Shown: positions 23,191-34,865 of the stretch, piece by piece
How the letters are laid out: every line of letters starts with the position of its first letter
Numbering within the stretch: the first letter of the stretch is position 1
NCBI GenBank assembly: GCA_032718475.1
Contig: JAUCBJ010007487.1
Coordinates: 37,272-101,271, forward strand
Direction of reading: 5' to 3'
From: Nemertoderma westbladi
Lineage: Eukaryota; Xenacoelomorpha; Nemertodermatida; Nemertodermatidae
Length of the DNA: 64,000 nucleotides
Position numbers and translations under genes: made by a program
Notes under the pieces: model-generated
Databases searched by the model: none
Told to the model about the DNA's origin: nothing
The model's input: the letters and a program-made list of their open reading frames with translations, nothing else

Positions 23191-23413
23191 TTGGTTAACC
23201 CAAGCTTGAGCCGCCTCCGCTTTAAAGGACATTGCTTTCCAGTGAAGTCCAGCCTGTGCACAATCTTGTGCTTTTGGTATCCCAATGGAGTAAATAAGCA
23301 TGGTGGACGACTGCCCATGACTTTCTTGAGGACAGTCTGTGACTTTCTTGAGACGCAAAGTCATGGGGAATAGAGAGTTGTGGCGGCGCAAATTTGTCGA
23401 TAGGCCGGCGTAG
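23191..23413 (+). pseudogene. LINE ORF2 C-terminal remnant
   Basis: Plus-strand frames show LRFKGHC, WYPNGVNKHGG and MTFLRT, then after a frame change KVMGNRELWRRKFVDRPA and a TAG at 23411-23413. Same family as 1-193 and 24682-24777. A short direct repeat of GACTTTCTTGAG at 23320-23356 indicates an internal rearrangement. Confidence 0.6.
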
Positions 23414-24681
23414 CATTCTTAATGCACGCTACATTGGACTTTCCAATTATGGATTGCATGGTGGTGACAAAAGGTTTTCGTCAAGCCAGCATAGCATCTC
23501 AATGTGCAGCTTCACTGCAGCATGCCGATTGTAGTAGTAGTCTGATAGCACGTTGATAGTTCTTGTCATTCCTGCCCAGCACAAAACATCATCATATAGA
23601 TGCAGCTGCAATAACTAAGATACAGCAATAGTCTGATATCCAGATTACACAAATCTGCCTTTGCTCATACCATTACACCTTAAGACACTAAAATAGGTAA
23701 CTGAATATGAATTACACTGTATTAACTAATTAACAGCACAACACTGACTGAATGGATATAGAATAAAGGTGAAATATGATGTCGAATCACATACTGAGTA
23801 TCTACAAATAGCGGTTCTCTATTGGCTAATCAGTAAGGTGATAATTGGGTGATGATTAGGTTACTATTCACCTGGAGAGCAGTAACCTGATAATATATTG
23901 CCCCAATAAGATTTTACAATGTAACATGGGTTGAATCACGATGCAACCCCTTGGCAAAACCAATAATGTAGAATTAATTTAGGGTAATTAGATCGCTCTA
24001 TAATTTGGGGGTTAGATAAAACTGAATAGATGGGGTTTGTGAAATGAGGGTCAGAAGCGCATGCACTAGGATTATAATCCGGAAAAATGTTAATAAAATG
24101 GAAACAATTTTTTTTAAAGGTGAACTATAAATAATTTACTGATTAATCAATCAGTCAGGGGATCAAAATAATTATAAAATAATGTTTCAAATTTGATAAA
24201 ATGTGATCTTCTTGATCTACAGTACGAATTTAATTATCCATTCCCCTGGATTCATATTTGCCAATATGGGTCCAAGTGTATCTCTCAGAAAATCAAGTTT
24301 CAAGGGTGTTTGGTTTTCCAAATGTGGCCAGGTATACATTGTGTGCAATGGGGAAGATATGGATAAATGTTGGTACATATGATTCCATGGGAATGAATAA
24401 TTAAAATGGTACTGTATCTATCTATAAACGGCTGCATTGCAGCTGTACATTGAGATGCTTTGATAGATAGATAGATAGATTTATTTATACATTATGTAAA
24501 AACAATATCAAATACACCAAACAATGTACCGGTATACTGGTATAAAGGTATTGTCCAACATAACATATAGGATTACCCCTAAAGCTTTGCAGCTTATTTC
24601 CAAGGGGGTCCTTTATGGCTTAACAAAACAATTTGTGTGATCTACATTTGGCTTGCTGTGGTGCAGCGTGCATTACGAATG
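23414..24681. other. Intron sequence with a GATA microsatellite
   Basis: No gene seen. (GATA)n at about 24461-24479. TTTATT at 24479-24484 is AATAAA on the minus strand, about 295 bases after the isomerase stop, and could be its polyadenylation signal. Confidence 0.45.
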
Positions 24682-24777
24682 CTATGCCGGCATGTCGATA
24701 AAATTGAGCCGCCACAACTCCCTCCTATCCCCCATGACTTTCACGAGATTATCCGCATCTTCAACTTCAAGGTTGAC
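24682..24777 (-). pseudogene. LINE ORF2 tail abutting the isomerase gene
   Basis: Minus strand reads EDADNLVKVMGDRRELWR, then FIDMPA and TAG at 24682-24684: the extreme C-terminus of the same LINE family. It starts directly after the isomerase stop codon, in the same orientation. Confidence 0.6.
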
Positions 24778-25749
24778 CTACAGGTCGTTGAACTCTGGCT
24801 TTGTTTTAGCCATTGCGCTTTGGAAGGATATGATTGTATCTTCGCTTTGAAGAAGGCCGCCATTCATATTGAGTACTTGTCTCATCCCCTCCTCAACAGT
24901 GCGATCCTGACTATAAACCAGACTTATTTTAGTTCCCTGAACCGCAACCGGCGACAACGCTGCGATCCTATTGGCTGTCTCCATGGCAACGGCCAACGAG
25001 GCATCTGCATCCGCCTCTAGTCTGCTAATTAAATTAAAGTCCCTGGCCTCCTTGGAGTCAAACTTCCTGGCAGTGTAGCAGACTTCCCGGGCCCAGCTAT
25101 GGTTACCCGTCACCTTAGGCAACCGCTGTAGGGTCCCCAAATCTGCCACAAATCCCATCTCGACCTCCTTTACTTGGAACCAAGCGTCTAGCGACGCGTA
25201 TCGGACATCGCACGCCGTTACCAGGTCCACCGCCGCACCCAAACAAGCACCGTGTACGGATACAACCACCGGTTTCGGGCACTCCTCCACGGCGTTAATC
25301 GACTCCTGGAACTCGCCAGCAATCCCACGCATAGAGAACCAACGTCGCCCTGGTTCCAACTCCGCTGTACCCATAGCGAACGCTTCCAACGCAGGCAAAT
25401 CGATCCCCGAGGAGAAAGCCAGTCCCTCCCCACTCAGTACCACCGCTCGGCATTTATTGTCCTTCCCCAACTCGGAGAAACACTCGCGGATTTCCTCGAA
25501 CACTTTTAGGTTCAATGCGTTGCGTTTCTCAGCGCGGTTTAGCCGTACGTGCGCTACGTAGGACGCCGGTCGGCTCACGTCCAACGTAGCGAACGAGTAA
25601 TCGCGAGTTCCTGTATATTTAAACCGCGCCGGTACCGGTAGACCTGGGTTGCAGGTCGGGGAGGAACCGAATCCAGTTACGTTTCGGTTCACTTTACTGA
25701 TACCAGTGCAGTGGAGGCATCGTCGAAGTGGGGTTTTAACAATCAACAT
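24778..25749 (-). CDS. ECH1: Delta(3,5)-delta(2,4)-dienoyl-CoA isomerase (ECH1-like), single exon
   Basis: 323 residues, crotonase fold. The enzyme shifts 3,5-dienoyl-CoA to 2,4-dienoyl-CoA so that fatty acids with odd-numbered double bonds can be oxidised. The N-terminus (MLIVKTPLRRCLHC) is basic and suits a mitochondrial presequence. The CoA/oxyanion loop is AFSSGIDL (111-118). HGACLGAAVDL (166-176) holds Asp175; FQVKEVEMGFVADLGTLQRL holds Glu195 and Asp203. These match the three acidic catalytic residues known for the rat enzyme (176, 196, 204). Length is close to the vertebrate protein. It ends FNDL where vertebrate ECH1 ends in a peroxisomal SKL, so no PTS1 is seen. It has no intron and is visibly GC-richer than its surroundings. 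It is nested in an intron of the GRAF-like gene on the same strand. A retrocopy or an intronless gene are both possible. Confidence 0.9.
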   Translation of the reverse strand: MLIVKTPLRRCLHCTGISKVNRNVTGFGSSPTCNPGLPVPARFKYTGTRDYSFATLDVSRPASYVAHVRLNRAEKRNALNLKVFEEIRECFSELGKDNKCRAVVLSGEGLAFSSGIDLPALEAFAMGTAELEPGRRWFSMRGIAGEFQESINAVEECPKPVVVSVHGACLGAAVDLVTACDVRYASLDAWFQVKEVEMGFVADLGTLQRLPKVTGNHSWAREVCYTARKFDSKEARDFNLISRLEADADASLAVAMETANRIAALSPVAVQGTKISLVYSQDRTVEEGMRQVLNMNGGLLQSEDTIISFQSAMAKTKPEFNDL

Positions 25750-26383
25750 ACCGTTAATTGATGATGGAGTTATTATATTAATATTAAATAATATTAAATA
25801 TCGTATTAGTTATTCAGAGGGGTCTCTAATGAATTAACATTTCTTGTTTATTGTTTATGAACAATTCCCACAAAGTTCAATCAGCAATCACAACTTCTAG
25901 TATAACTATAAAATATAATATATGGATTGGATATATAATTATGATGTAAATAGAAAAGATATCTCATGTAATATTTGGAATAAAACATACTCTACTCACC
26001 ATATACACTCAATAATAAACTCTTTTGTATAATCTAACACCAAATAAACATAAGCATATACTGTACGCCTATATTCGACTAATTATTACGACTAAATATT
26101 AATTTTAATTACCTATGTAATTTAAAGGGATATATTATACTTATATATAGTTTTCGTACTTATATAGCGCAAGTCGTATAATTATCAGTGCCAATATTGT
26201 TACAGTCCTCCAATCGTTAATACTGAATTACTGTTCATTTACTGGAGTATTTCTCAGAAGGGGCAGTACCAAGGTCGCCTTGGGTAGTACTGATTACAGT
26301 TTATAGTAATATACGTTTGTATACAATATGTCATACCATATGAAGATATGTGATAAGTATACAAATACAAAAAGCATAAACGT
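25750..26383. other. AT-rich sequence upstream of the isomerase gene
   Basis: Would contain the isomerase promoter (minus strand). No clear TATA or other element could be assigned. No coding frame. Confidence 0.4.
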
Positions 26384-26482
26384 CAGAGGCGTAGCTATAG
26401 GGTGGGTAGGAGGGGTTTCTTGCCCCCTGGCGCCAAAAAGTTCGTTTAACCCCGGGTGAAGAGAAACCAAACTACGCCTCTG
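26384..26482. mobile_element. Short hAT-like MITE
   Basis: 99 bp flanked by inverted termini CAGAGGCGTAG / CTACGCCTCTG. CAG-rich termini with a GCGTAG core are typical of hAT-derived MITEs. The 8-bp flanks (ATAAACGT and ACTACTGT) match only in part, so a target duplication is not proven. Confidence 0.5.
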
Positions 26483-27802
26483 ACTACTGTAAAAACCTAA
26501 AATATAAAACACTAATTAAGAAGAAAAGTTCTAATATCATAAATGCATTTTAATTATATTAAATTGAAACGACTTAATAAATAATTTCATTTGTCATATT
26601 AAAACGTTTAATGTATTAAATTATTTAATTACGCCATAAATTAATTATACACTGTAATTGTGAATAACCTTTTTTCACCCGGGTGAATAACATCCCTTAT
26701 CAGAGTCAACTGCTCTTTGGGGCCGTTTCCCAGGTTGCGGATTGGGATTACATTTCACTTCACACATCGCACGATTTGATATTTTGATTTGTCTTCTTAT
26801 ACGACGTGTATTACAATAGACGGGAGGCATTTTGTTTGGTTGAAAATTACAACTTATTCACAGGTTTTACTGTACAACGAAGGCTACCTGAACTACAGGC
26901 AGCCTTGTGTTTAAGGTACTGTATATTAATTATTTTGTTATTAACTATATTTAACTTCATTATCTTTAGTTTATAAATAATAATTAGTTCAGTGGCTTAC
27001 TGCATATTGTCACTGCTGTGAAGTTATATTGCACATGCAGAATCTTAATCGTCGGTCAGATTTTGATGACTGGTGATTATTACAAGTCTGAAAGTCGGAA
27101 GTCTAAAATTCGTTATTAATAATTGAATTATATTTTCTTATTGTTATATTTGATATTCTACTGATAAACTCAATTTGTCATTGTTATTTGCTTAATATTT
27201 CGCCGCTATTACGGAATCAAGGAAGTTTTCCACGCGCCACAACCAGGTAGGTCGCTATAGCTAAGCGTTAGTGATAATCTGGACAATTACATCAGATTTA
27301 TGTGTGCCGTCGTACCTCAAACTTAATAAATAATTAATATATGGCGATATTTCAGACCATCATTACAAGCGAAGCTCTTATTATTAATTACATCACGACT
27401 GAGAGTTGTCACAAATTGAATACTGTAGAAATATCAATATAATTAGACCAGAGACTTGTCGCAATACGATTCCTCTAAAGGGAAACACAGTCACCAGACT
27501 TGAGTCCTTACATACTGTAATTAATTAGTCAGACATTTGCTTGTTATACTGTGTTGCCACACCCTCCCGCTACTGTATATCAGTGAAATATAATAGACGA
27601 TCAAATTCCGTATTAGACTGAGCGAAACATAGAGCAAATCAATACATTGTGGAAGAAAGGGGAAATAAATACTGTAGATACACCAGAGCGGCCTTCGTTG
27701 AAGGTACACTAGCGCCATTCCCGTTTAATCAGACCGGACATTAAGATTCATTCCTGCATGTTTTATAAGTGACCGGAAGAAGTCATAATATATGAAAATT
27801 AA
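26483..27802. other. Intron sequence, nothing recognised
   Basis: AT-rich, with no coding frame or repeat array that I can support. Confidence 0.45.
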
Positions 27803-28188
27803 CCCATTAAGTCCTAAGGTCTACATTTGTAGACCCATGCAATATGGTGCTCTCAATTAAAAGCTGTACCAATTTATTTAGTATTTTCACTATAAATCAG
27901 ACTTAGAGGCATGGGAGTACTATTTAAAGTAAATTTTAGCCCTCATGTTCGCAATACTAACATCTGACAAAAGCTCAATTTTAGTGAATTTATGCAAAAA
28001 GAGTACGAGTCAATTCAACTCTAATTTTAGGACGAAATTTGCCTCATGTGACTTGGAGGTGCAAATATTATCATCCCTGATAATTTCTGAACATATAAAT
28101 GAATTATGAAGCTCCCAACAACATATAATTAGAATTCGTGATGTCCTGAATGAGCAAGTCTACAAATGTAGACCTTAGGACTTAAGGG
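27803..28188. mobile_element. piggyBac-like MITE
   Basis: About 386 bp with inverted termini of about 32 bp (one mismatch) containing TTAAGTCCTAAGGTCTACAT, beginning CCC and ending GGG. The left flank is TTAA, the target site of piggyBac elements; the right flank is TACA, perhaps a mutated TTAA. No coding capacity. The terminus itself contains the palindrome GTCTACATTTGTAGAC (one central mismatch). Confidence 0.6.
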
Positions 28189-28326
28189 GTACAAATATCA
28201 CTGAAATTACTGTAGTACAGTATATACTGTAATTTCAGAAGACATTTCATACAGGAATATGGATACAGGATACAGGGGCTCATAATTTCACCTGACATAG
28301 AGTAGGTACTGTACAGTCGGGCACTT

Positions 28327-28579
28327 TGTCAATATTGACATGTTGTCAATATTGACATGTTCCATGTCAAAATTGACATGATGTCAATATTGACATGTTT
28401 TGATCATAAATTTTTTAAATATTATAATTTGAAAAGTAGAAAATGTTTTTTTGTAAAGAGAATATCTATTTTAATTAAAATATTGTTGAATCCAACCAAT
28501 GTATATTGTTGTTTGTAATAATTTTAATGATATGTTTTATTGCATGTCAATATTGACATCTAATGTCAATATTGACATG
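28327..28579. repeat. Six copies of a 14-bp palindrome in two clusters
   Basis: TGTCAATATTGACA occurs at 28327, 28344, about 28365 (one mismatch), 28382, about 28545 and 28564: four copies on the left, two on the right of a 150-bp AT-rich spacer. Probably the ends of a small non-autonomous element; binding sites for a dimeric protein are an alternative. Confidence 0.65.
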
Positions 28580-28628
28580 AACGCTAGGTTCTTATGTTCA
28601 TTTCAACCCCACCAAATCTATTTAGAGG

Positions 28629-29449
28629 CCTTCAAGAAGTCAAGTAGCATCACAAATACTGAAACGAGCTGTCAAAACGCTTTAGTTAGAGACATTCTTG
28701 CTGCATTTTAAATACTGAAAAGAGCTTTTGAAACTATTCAGGCCTTCGCGCAGCATGTTAAATACTAGAAAAGAGCCACTAAAACTGTTCAGAGTCCTTT
28801 GTGCAGCATGATAAATGCTGAAAAGTGCTGTTGAAATTGTTCAGAGGGTATCATGTATCATGAGAAAAACTGAAAAGAACTGATAAAACTGCCCAGGGGC
28901 CTTCGCACAGTTTGAAAAATACATAAAAGATCTCTCAAAGCTGCTCAGAGACCTTTGTGCAGCATGATAAACGCTGAAAAAAGATTTTGAAATGAAACTA
29001 TTCAGAGCTTTTTGCAGCATGATAAATTCTGAAAAGAGCTGTTGAAACTGTTCAGAGGTCTTCGAGCAGCTTGAGAAAGACTGAAAATAAGTTTTGAAAC
29101 TTTCAGGCCTTCGCACAGAAGGTGAAATACTGAAAAGAGTTGATAAAACTGTTCACAGAGTTCTTCATGCAGCATGATAAATGCTGAAAATAAACAGTTG
29201 AAATTGTTCAGATGGCTATGTGCAACATGAGAAAAGCTGAAAATTGCTGTTGAAAGTTATAAAACTGTTCAAAGTCCTTCATGCAGCATAAATGCTAAAA
29301 AATAACATTTGAAGTTGTTCAGAGGGCTTTGTGCAATATGAGAATGCTGAAAATAGCTGTTGAAACTGTTCAGATGCCTTCGTGCAGCATGATAAATGCT
29401 GAAAAGGGCTGTTGAAACTGCTAAAAGGCCTTCATGCAGCATGATGCAT
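28629..29449. repeat. Degenerate tandem repeat, about 52 bp
   Basis: About 16 units, each with a GCAGCATGATAAATGCTGAA-like block followed by AAGAGCTGTTGAAACTGTTC-like sequence. Spacing varies from 47 to 63 bp. The array runs directly into the 12-bp minisatellite at 29450. Confidence 0.85.
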
Positions 29450-29930
29450 GTGTCTGCACCACTGTCTGCACCAGTGTCTGCACCACTGTCTGCACCACTG
29501 TCTGCACCACTGTCTGCACCACTGTCTGCACCAGTGTCTGCACCACTGTCTGCACCAGTGTCTCCACCACTGTCTGCACCACTGTCTGCACCACTGTCTG
29601 CACCAATGGCTGCACCCGTGTCTGCACCACTGTCTGCACCACTGTCTGCACCAGGTGTCTGCACCACTGCCTGCACCACTGTCTGCACCAGTGTCTGCAC
29701 CACTGTCTGCACCAGTGTCTGCACCAGTGTCTGCACCACTGTCTGCACCAAAGTCTGCACCAGTGTCTGCACCACTGTCTGCACCAGGTGTCTGCACCAT
29801 TGTCTGCACCAGTGTCTGCACCAGTGTCTGCACCACTGTCTGCACCAGTGTCTGCACCACTGTCTGCACCACTGTCTGCACCAGGTGTCTGCACCACTGT
29901 CTGCACCAGTGTCCGCACCACTGTCTGCAC
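29450..29930. repeat. 12-bp minisatellite (TGTCTGCACCAC)
   Basis: About 40 units of TGTCTGCACCA[C/G], some with one extra G that shifts the phase. The long open frames in several phases on both strands come from the repeat; none is a gene. Confidence 0.95.
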
Positions 29931-29961
29931 ATATTTTTGCACAAAATAAGTGTATTTTTGT

Positions 29962-30137
29962 ACCCTTGAAGTCCTAACGTCTACATTTGTAGACCCTATG
30001 TAAAATCTATCTTCCCATATATGTACGTTAACCAAAGTTTGGAATTTTCTTAATAGGTCCACTTTATGCTCACAATAAAAATTTCAAGAAATTTCATTGA
30101 AGCATTCATGGTCCGGGACTTGCTGGGTTAAGATTGA
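29962..30137. mobile_element. Possible MITE related to the element at 27803
   Basis: Left end has AGTCCTAACGTCTACATTTG, close to the terminus of the MITE at 27803. A plausible right end CGGGACTTGCTGGGTTAA lies near 30115-30132. The two ends match each other poorly. Confidence 0.35.
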
Positions 30138-30235
30138 AAGAACGTCTTTTTATCAAATGCCTAACACTTAGTTCCAATTTAAGCCTCATGCGAATTTAGT
30201 TCCAATTTAGGCGAAGTTAATGCCAATAACTAGAG

Positions 30236-32838
30236 AAAATCGAAAACGAATTTAGTTCCAATGTATGCGAATTTAGTTCCAATGGATGCGAATTTAGTTC
30301 CAATGGATGCGAATTTAGTTACAATGGAAGCGAATTTAGTTCAAATGGATGCGAATTTAGTTCCAATTTAGGCGAAGTTAATGCAAATAACTAGAGAAAA
30401 TCGAAAACGAATTTAGTTCCAATGTATGCGAATTTAGTTACAATGCAAGCGAATTTAGTTCCAATGGATGCGAATTTAGTTCCAATAGATGCGAATTTAG
30501 TTCAAACGGATGCGAATTTAGTTCAAATGGATGCGAATTTAGTTCCAATGGATGCGAATTTAGTTCCAATGGATGCGAATTTAGTTCCAATGTATGCGAA
30601 TTTAGTTACAATGCAAGCGAATTTAGTTCCAATGGATGCGAATTTAGTTCCAATGGATGCGAATTTAGTTCAAATGGATGCGAATTTAGTTCAAATGTAT
30701 GCGAATTTAGTTCCAATTTAGGCGAAGTTAATGCCAATAACTAGAGAAAATCGAAAACGAATTTAGTTCCAATTTATGCGAATTTAGTTCCAATGGATGC
30801 GAATTTAGTTACAATGCAAGCGAATTTAGTTCCAATGGATGCGAATTTAGTTGCAATGGAAGCGAATTTAGTTCCAATGGATGCGAATTTAGTTCAAATG
30901 GATGCGAATTTAGTTCAAATGGAAGCGAATTTAGTTCCAATGGATGCGAATTTAGTTCCAATGTATGCGAATTTAGTTACAATGCAAGCGAATTTAGTTC
31001 CAATGGATGCGAATTTAGTTCAAATGGATGCGAATTTAGTTCAAATGGATGCGAATTTAGTTCAAATGGATGCGAATTTAGTTCAAATGGATGCGAATTT
31101 AGTTCAAATGGATGCGAATTTAGTTCAAATGGATGCGAATTTAGTTCCAATGGATGCGAATTTAGTTCCAATGGATGCGAAATTAGTTTCAATGGAAGCG
31201 AAATTAGTTTCAATGGAAGCGAACTTAGTTCCAATGGAAGCGAATTTAGTTCCAATGGATGCGAATTTAGTTCCAATGGAAGCGAATTTAGTTCCAATGG
31301 ATGCGAATTTAGTTCCAATGCATGCGAATTTAGTTCCAATGGAAGCGAATTTAGTTCCAATGGAAGCGAATTTAGTTCCAATGGATGCGAATTTAGTTCC
31401 AATGGATGCGAATTTAGTTCAAATGGATGCGAATTTAGTTCAAATGGATGCGAATTTAGTTCCAATGGATGCGAATTTAGTTCCAATGGATGCGAATTTA
31501 GTTCCAATGGATGCGAAATTAGTTTCAATGGAAGCGAACTTAGTTCCAATGGAAGCGAATTTAGTTCCAATGGATGCGAATTTAGTTCCAATGGAAGCGA
31601 ATTTAGTTCCAATGGATGCGAATTTAGTTCCAATGGATGCGAATTTAGTTCCAATGGATGCGAATTTAGTTCCAATGGATGCGAATTTAGTTCCAATGGA
31701 TGCGAATTTAGTTCCAATGGATGCGAAATTAGTTTCAATGGAAGCGAACTTAGTTCCCATGGATGCGAAATTAGTTCCAATGGAAGCGAATTTAGTTCCT
31801 ATGGATGCGAATTTAGTTTCAATGGAAGCGAACTTAGTTCCCATGGATGCGAATTTAGTTGCAATGGAAGCGAACTTAGTTCACATGGATGCGAATTATT
31901 AGTTACAATGGATGCGAATTTAGTTCCAATGGATGCGAATTTAGTTCCAATGGAAGCGAACTTAGTTCCAATGGATGCGAATTTAGTTCCAATGGAAGCG
32001 AACTTAGTTCACATGGATGCGAATAATTAGTTACAATGGATGCGAATTTAGTTCCAATGGATGCGAAATTAGTTTCAATGGAAGCGAACTTAGTTCCCAT
32101 GGATGCGAATTTAGTTCCAATGGAAGCGAACTTAGTTCCCATGGATGCGAATTTAGTTCCAATGGAAGCGAACTTAGTTCACATGGATGCGAATTATTAG
32201 TTACAATGGATGCGAATTTAGTTCCAATGGATGCGAAATTAGTTTCAATGGAAGCGAACTTAGTTCCCATGGATGCGAATTTAGTTCCAATGGAAGCGAA
32301 TTTAGTTCCAATGGAAGCGAATTTAGTTCCAATGGATGCGAATTTAGTTTCAATGGAAGCGAACTTAGTTCCCATGGATGCGAATTTAGTTCCAATGGAA
32401 GCGAATTTAGTTCCAATGGAAGCGAATTTAGTTCCAATGGATGCGAATTTAGTTCCAATGGATGCGAATTTAGTTCCAATGGAAGCGAATTTAGTTCCAA
32501 TGCATGCGAATTTAGTTCAAATGGATGCGAATTTAGTTCCAATGTATGCGAATTTAGTTCCAATGGATGCGAATTTAGTTCCAATGGATGCGAATTTAGT
32601 TCCAATGGAAGCGAATTTAGTTCCAATGGATGCGAATTTAGTTCCAATGGATGCGAATTTAGTTCCAATGGAAGCGAATTTAGTTCCAATGGAAGCGAAT
32701 TTAGTTCCAATGGAAGCGAATTTAGTTCCAATGGATGCGAATTTAGTTCCAATGGAAGCGAATTTAGTTCCAATGGATGCGAATTTAGTTCCAATGGATG
32801 CGAATTTAGTTCCAATGGAAGCGAATTTTGTTCCAATC
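30236..32838 (+). repeat. Left 21-bp repeat array
   Basis: About 120 units of GAATTTAGTTCCAATGGATGC with mostly single-base variants (GGATGC/GGAAGC, CCAA/CAAA). Because 21 is a multiple of 3, all frames stay open on both strands, producing long spurious MDANLVP-type frames. Confidence 0.95.
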
Positions 32839-32890
32839 TTTCAGGTGTGGGGCGAGCCGCGTAGTTGGCGAATAATCTGTCTGTTTAAAA

Positions 32891-34497
32891 CCCGCCGAGG
32901 ACCGTTTGCGTCAAATTGACCCAAAATGAAGTTTACATCTACTGTACAAATTCAATATAATGATTGGGTTTACAATATTTCATGAATTCTCCTTCTTTTT
33001 TATACTCTATCCAAATGGCCGCTTGGGTCAAAATGACCCATTATAGTTTTACACATAAATAAAAGTTTTGCAAAGACGAATTCTGTAAACACATCAATTT
33101 TCCAAGCCAGGGCGATGCTTAATCAACATTGAAATGTCAATTCGTCTGTTTGTACAGTATGACTGTTTGTATGTCGGTGCGTGTGTGTGTGTGTAATATG
33201 GAAACCTGGTATCGTCCATGAACCATATTTCCTGTATGGAACGTCTTCCTTTAGATTGATTAATTAGGCCTAGTCAATGGTAATGTAGCGTTAGGTTCAA
33301 ACTAGTATACTTTAGTTCCTGTAACACATTACATTAAATTATTCCTAACTCTCGTTTATTGTTTTGGTTCCTTTCAACTCGCCTCTATAACCTGTTCCTT
33401 TACTAACCTGCCTGGTTATGGAGGAAGACTGGACTTACTGACCAAATGGCTCGGCCCTAACGCTAACAGGCTGCCAGGACCTAATGCCATGGACCTAATG
33501 CTACGGACCTAAAGCTACAGTACCAGGTTGCCAGGACCTAAAGCTACCGGGACTGGTAGCTGGCTGTCTGGCTATATAGCCGTAAATATATAATCTAGCT
33601 GTCTAGGCCTACACCTACCGGCAACCAGTAGTCATTCTGTCATTAGCCTATAGGCCTATAAATTAATAAATTGGGCTAATATATAACAGTTGTTTGCAAA
33701 ATGGAAACATTTGTGAGAATCTCTTTTGTGGGTAATGTACAAAGCAGCCTGGTAGCGTTAGGTCCAAATTTTACAGTTACTGAGTTAGGTCAGTAGCAGT
33801 AGGTCCTGTAGTGTTTAGGTCCCGTAGCTTTACTAGTAACATATTTATGATATAATTACTTCACTATTTATTTGGGAAACAAATACGATTATCTCTAGAA
33901 TACTTATATACAAGTATATGTAAATGTATATCAGATGGGTGATACTGTAGTAAGGTTTTTCATTATTACCATTATCATTTATCATTTGGCAATTATTTTG
34001 GCAATTGGTAATTATCATTTGTCGCTTATCAGTTGTTTAGCCTTTAATCAGCGCCACTCAAATGTTTTCTCATTGTATGCGAATAATTATTAAATTTTTA
34101 TTATTATTATCAATATTCGGTTTTTGTGTCACTCGCTTCGATCGTCAATCAATCCCAGTTTGATGTAAATAGTCTAAGTACTTAAGTTAATAATATTATG
34201 AAACTCATATTGATACACACGCTTGTTCAGGTGGAGTTGTCAACATTTCTATGTACAGTTCATATCTGAACAAAATGAGAAACCCTCGTTTCGTTGTGTC
34301 ACTCGCTACGCTCGTTATTGAAACCAAATCGGATGTAAATAGCCTAAGTAACTTGCCCGTAAGTCGCAAATGAGTTTCCACACTGATAAAACCTCACTTT
34401 TGGTCATTTTGATTGATAATATTATCAATAATATACCGTGGGTCAATTTGACCCAAACGGTCCTGGGTGTAACCTGAATCAAACGGTCTTCGGCGGG
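32891..34497. mobile_element. piggyBac-like MITE in the loop of the foldback element
   Basis: 1.6 kb with inverted termini starting CCCGCCGA(G/A)GACCGTTTG and both containing GGTCAAATTGACC. TTAA follows directly on the right (34498-34501) and lies two bases away on the left (32885-32888). Inside, ACCTAAAGCTAC-type blocks at 33460-33560 and TAGGTCC-type blocks at 33755-33830 are again inverted relative to each other. A (GT)n tract lies at about 33178-33196. No transposase frame is seen. Confidence 0.65.
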
Positions 34498-34865
34498 TTA
34501 ATGACAGTATTAGGTGGATGGTTAAATAATAATTGTAAATAACTAACTCAAAACGCCCAACCTCCTAACCAAAACAATCTTATCCCAAACAACGCCCATC
34601 CACCTAAACCGAAACAACTGGTAAATATTGTATTTGGTGTGAAAAAGGCACAATGTGCATGACTTGAATATATAATACTACAGACTCAGTCAGTCAGTAT
34701 CAGTATACTCGTGATGTGAAATAATACATTTAATTCATTAATAATAATTCGTTTTTAAAAATGACAGAAGGGTTTTACAATTATTGTTGACCCTGACACA
34801 CCCCAAATAGTGGCAATACGCAATAGGCTTCGCCTACTATGTGGCTATCCCCCGATTGAAACATT

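Noticed and set aside
29396-30062. Several Cys- or Ala/Pro-rich frames on both strands
   Set aside because: Translations of the 12-bp minisatellite in different phases.
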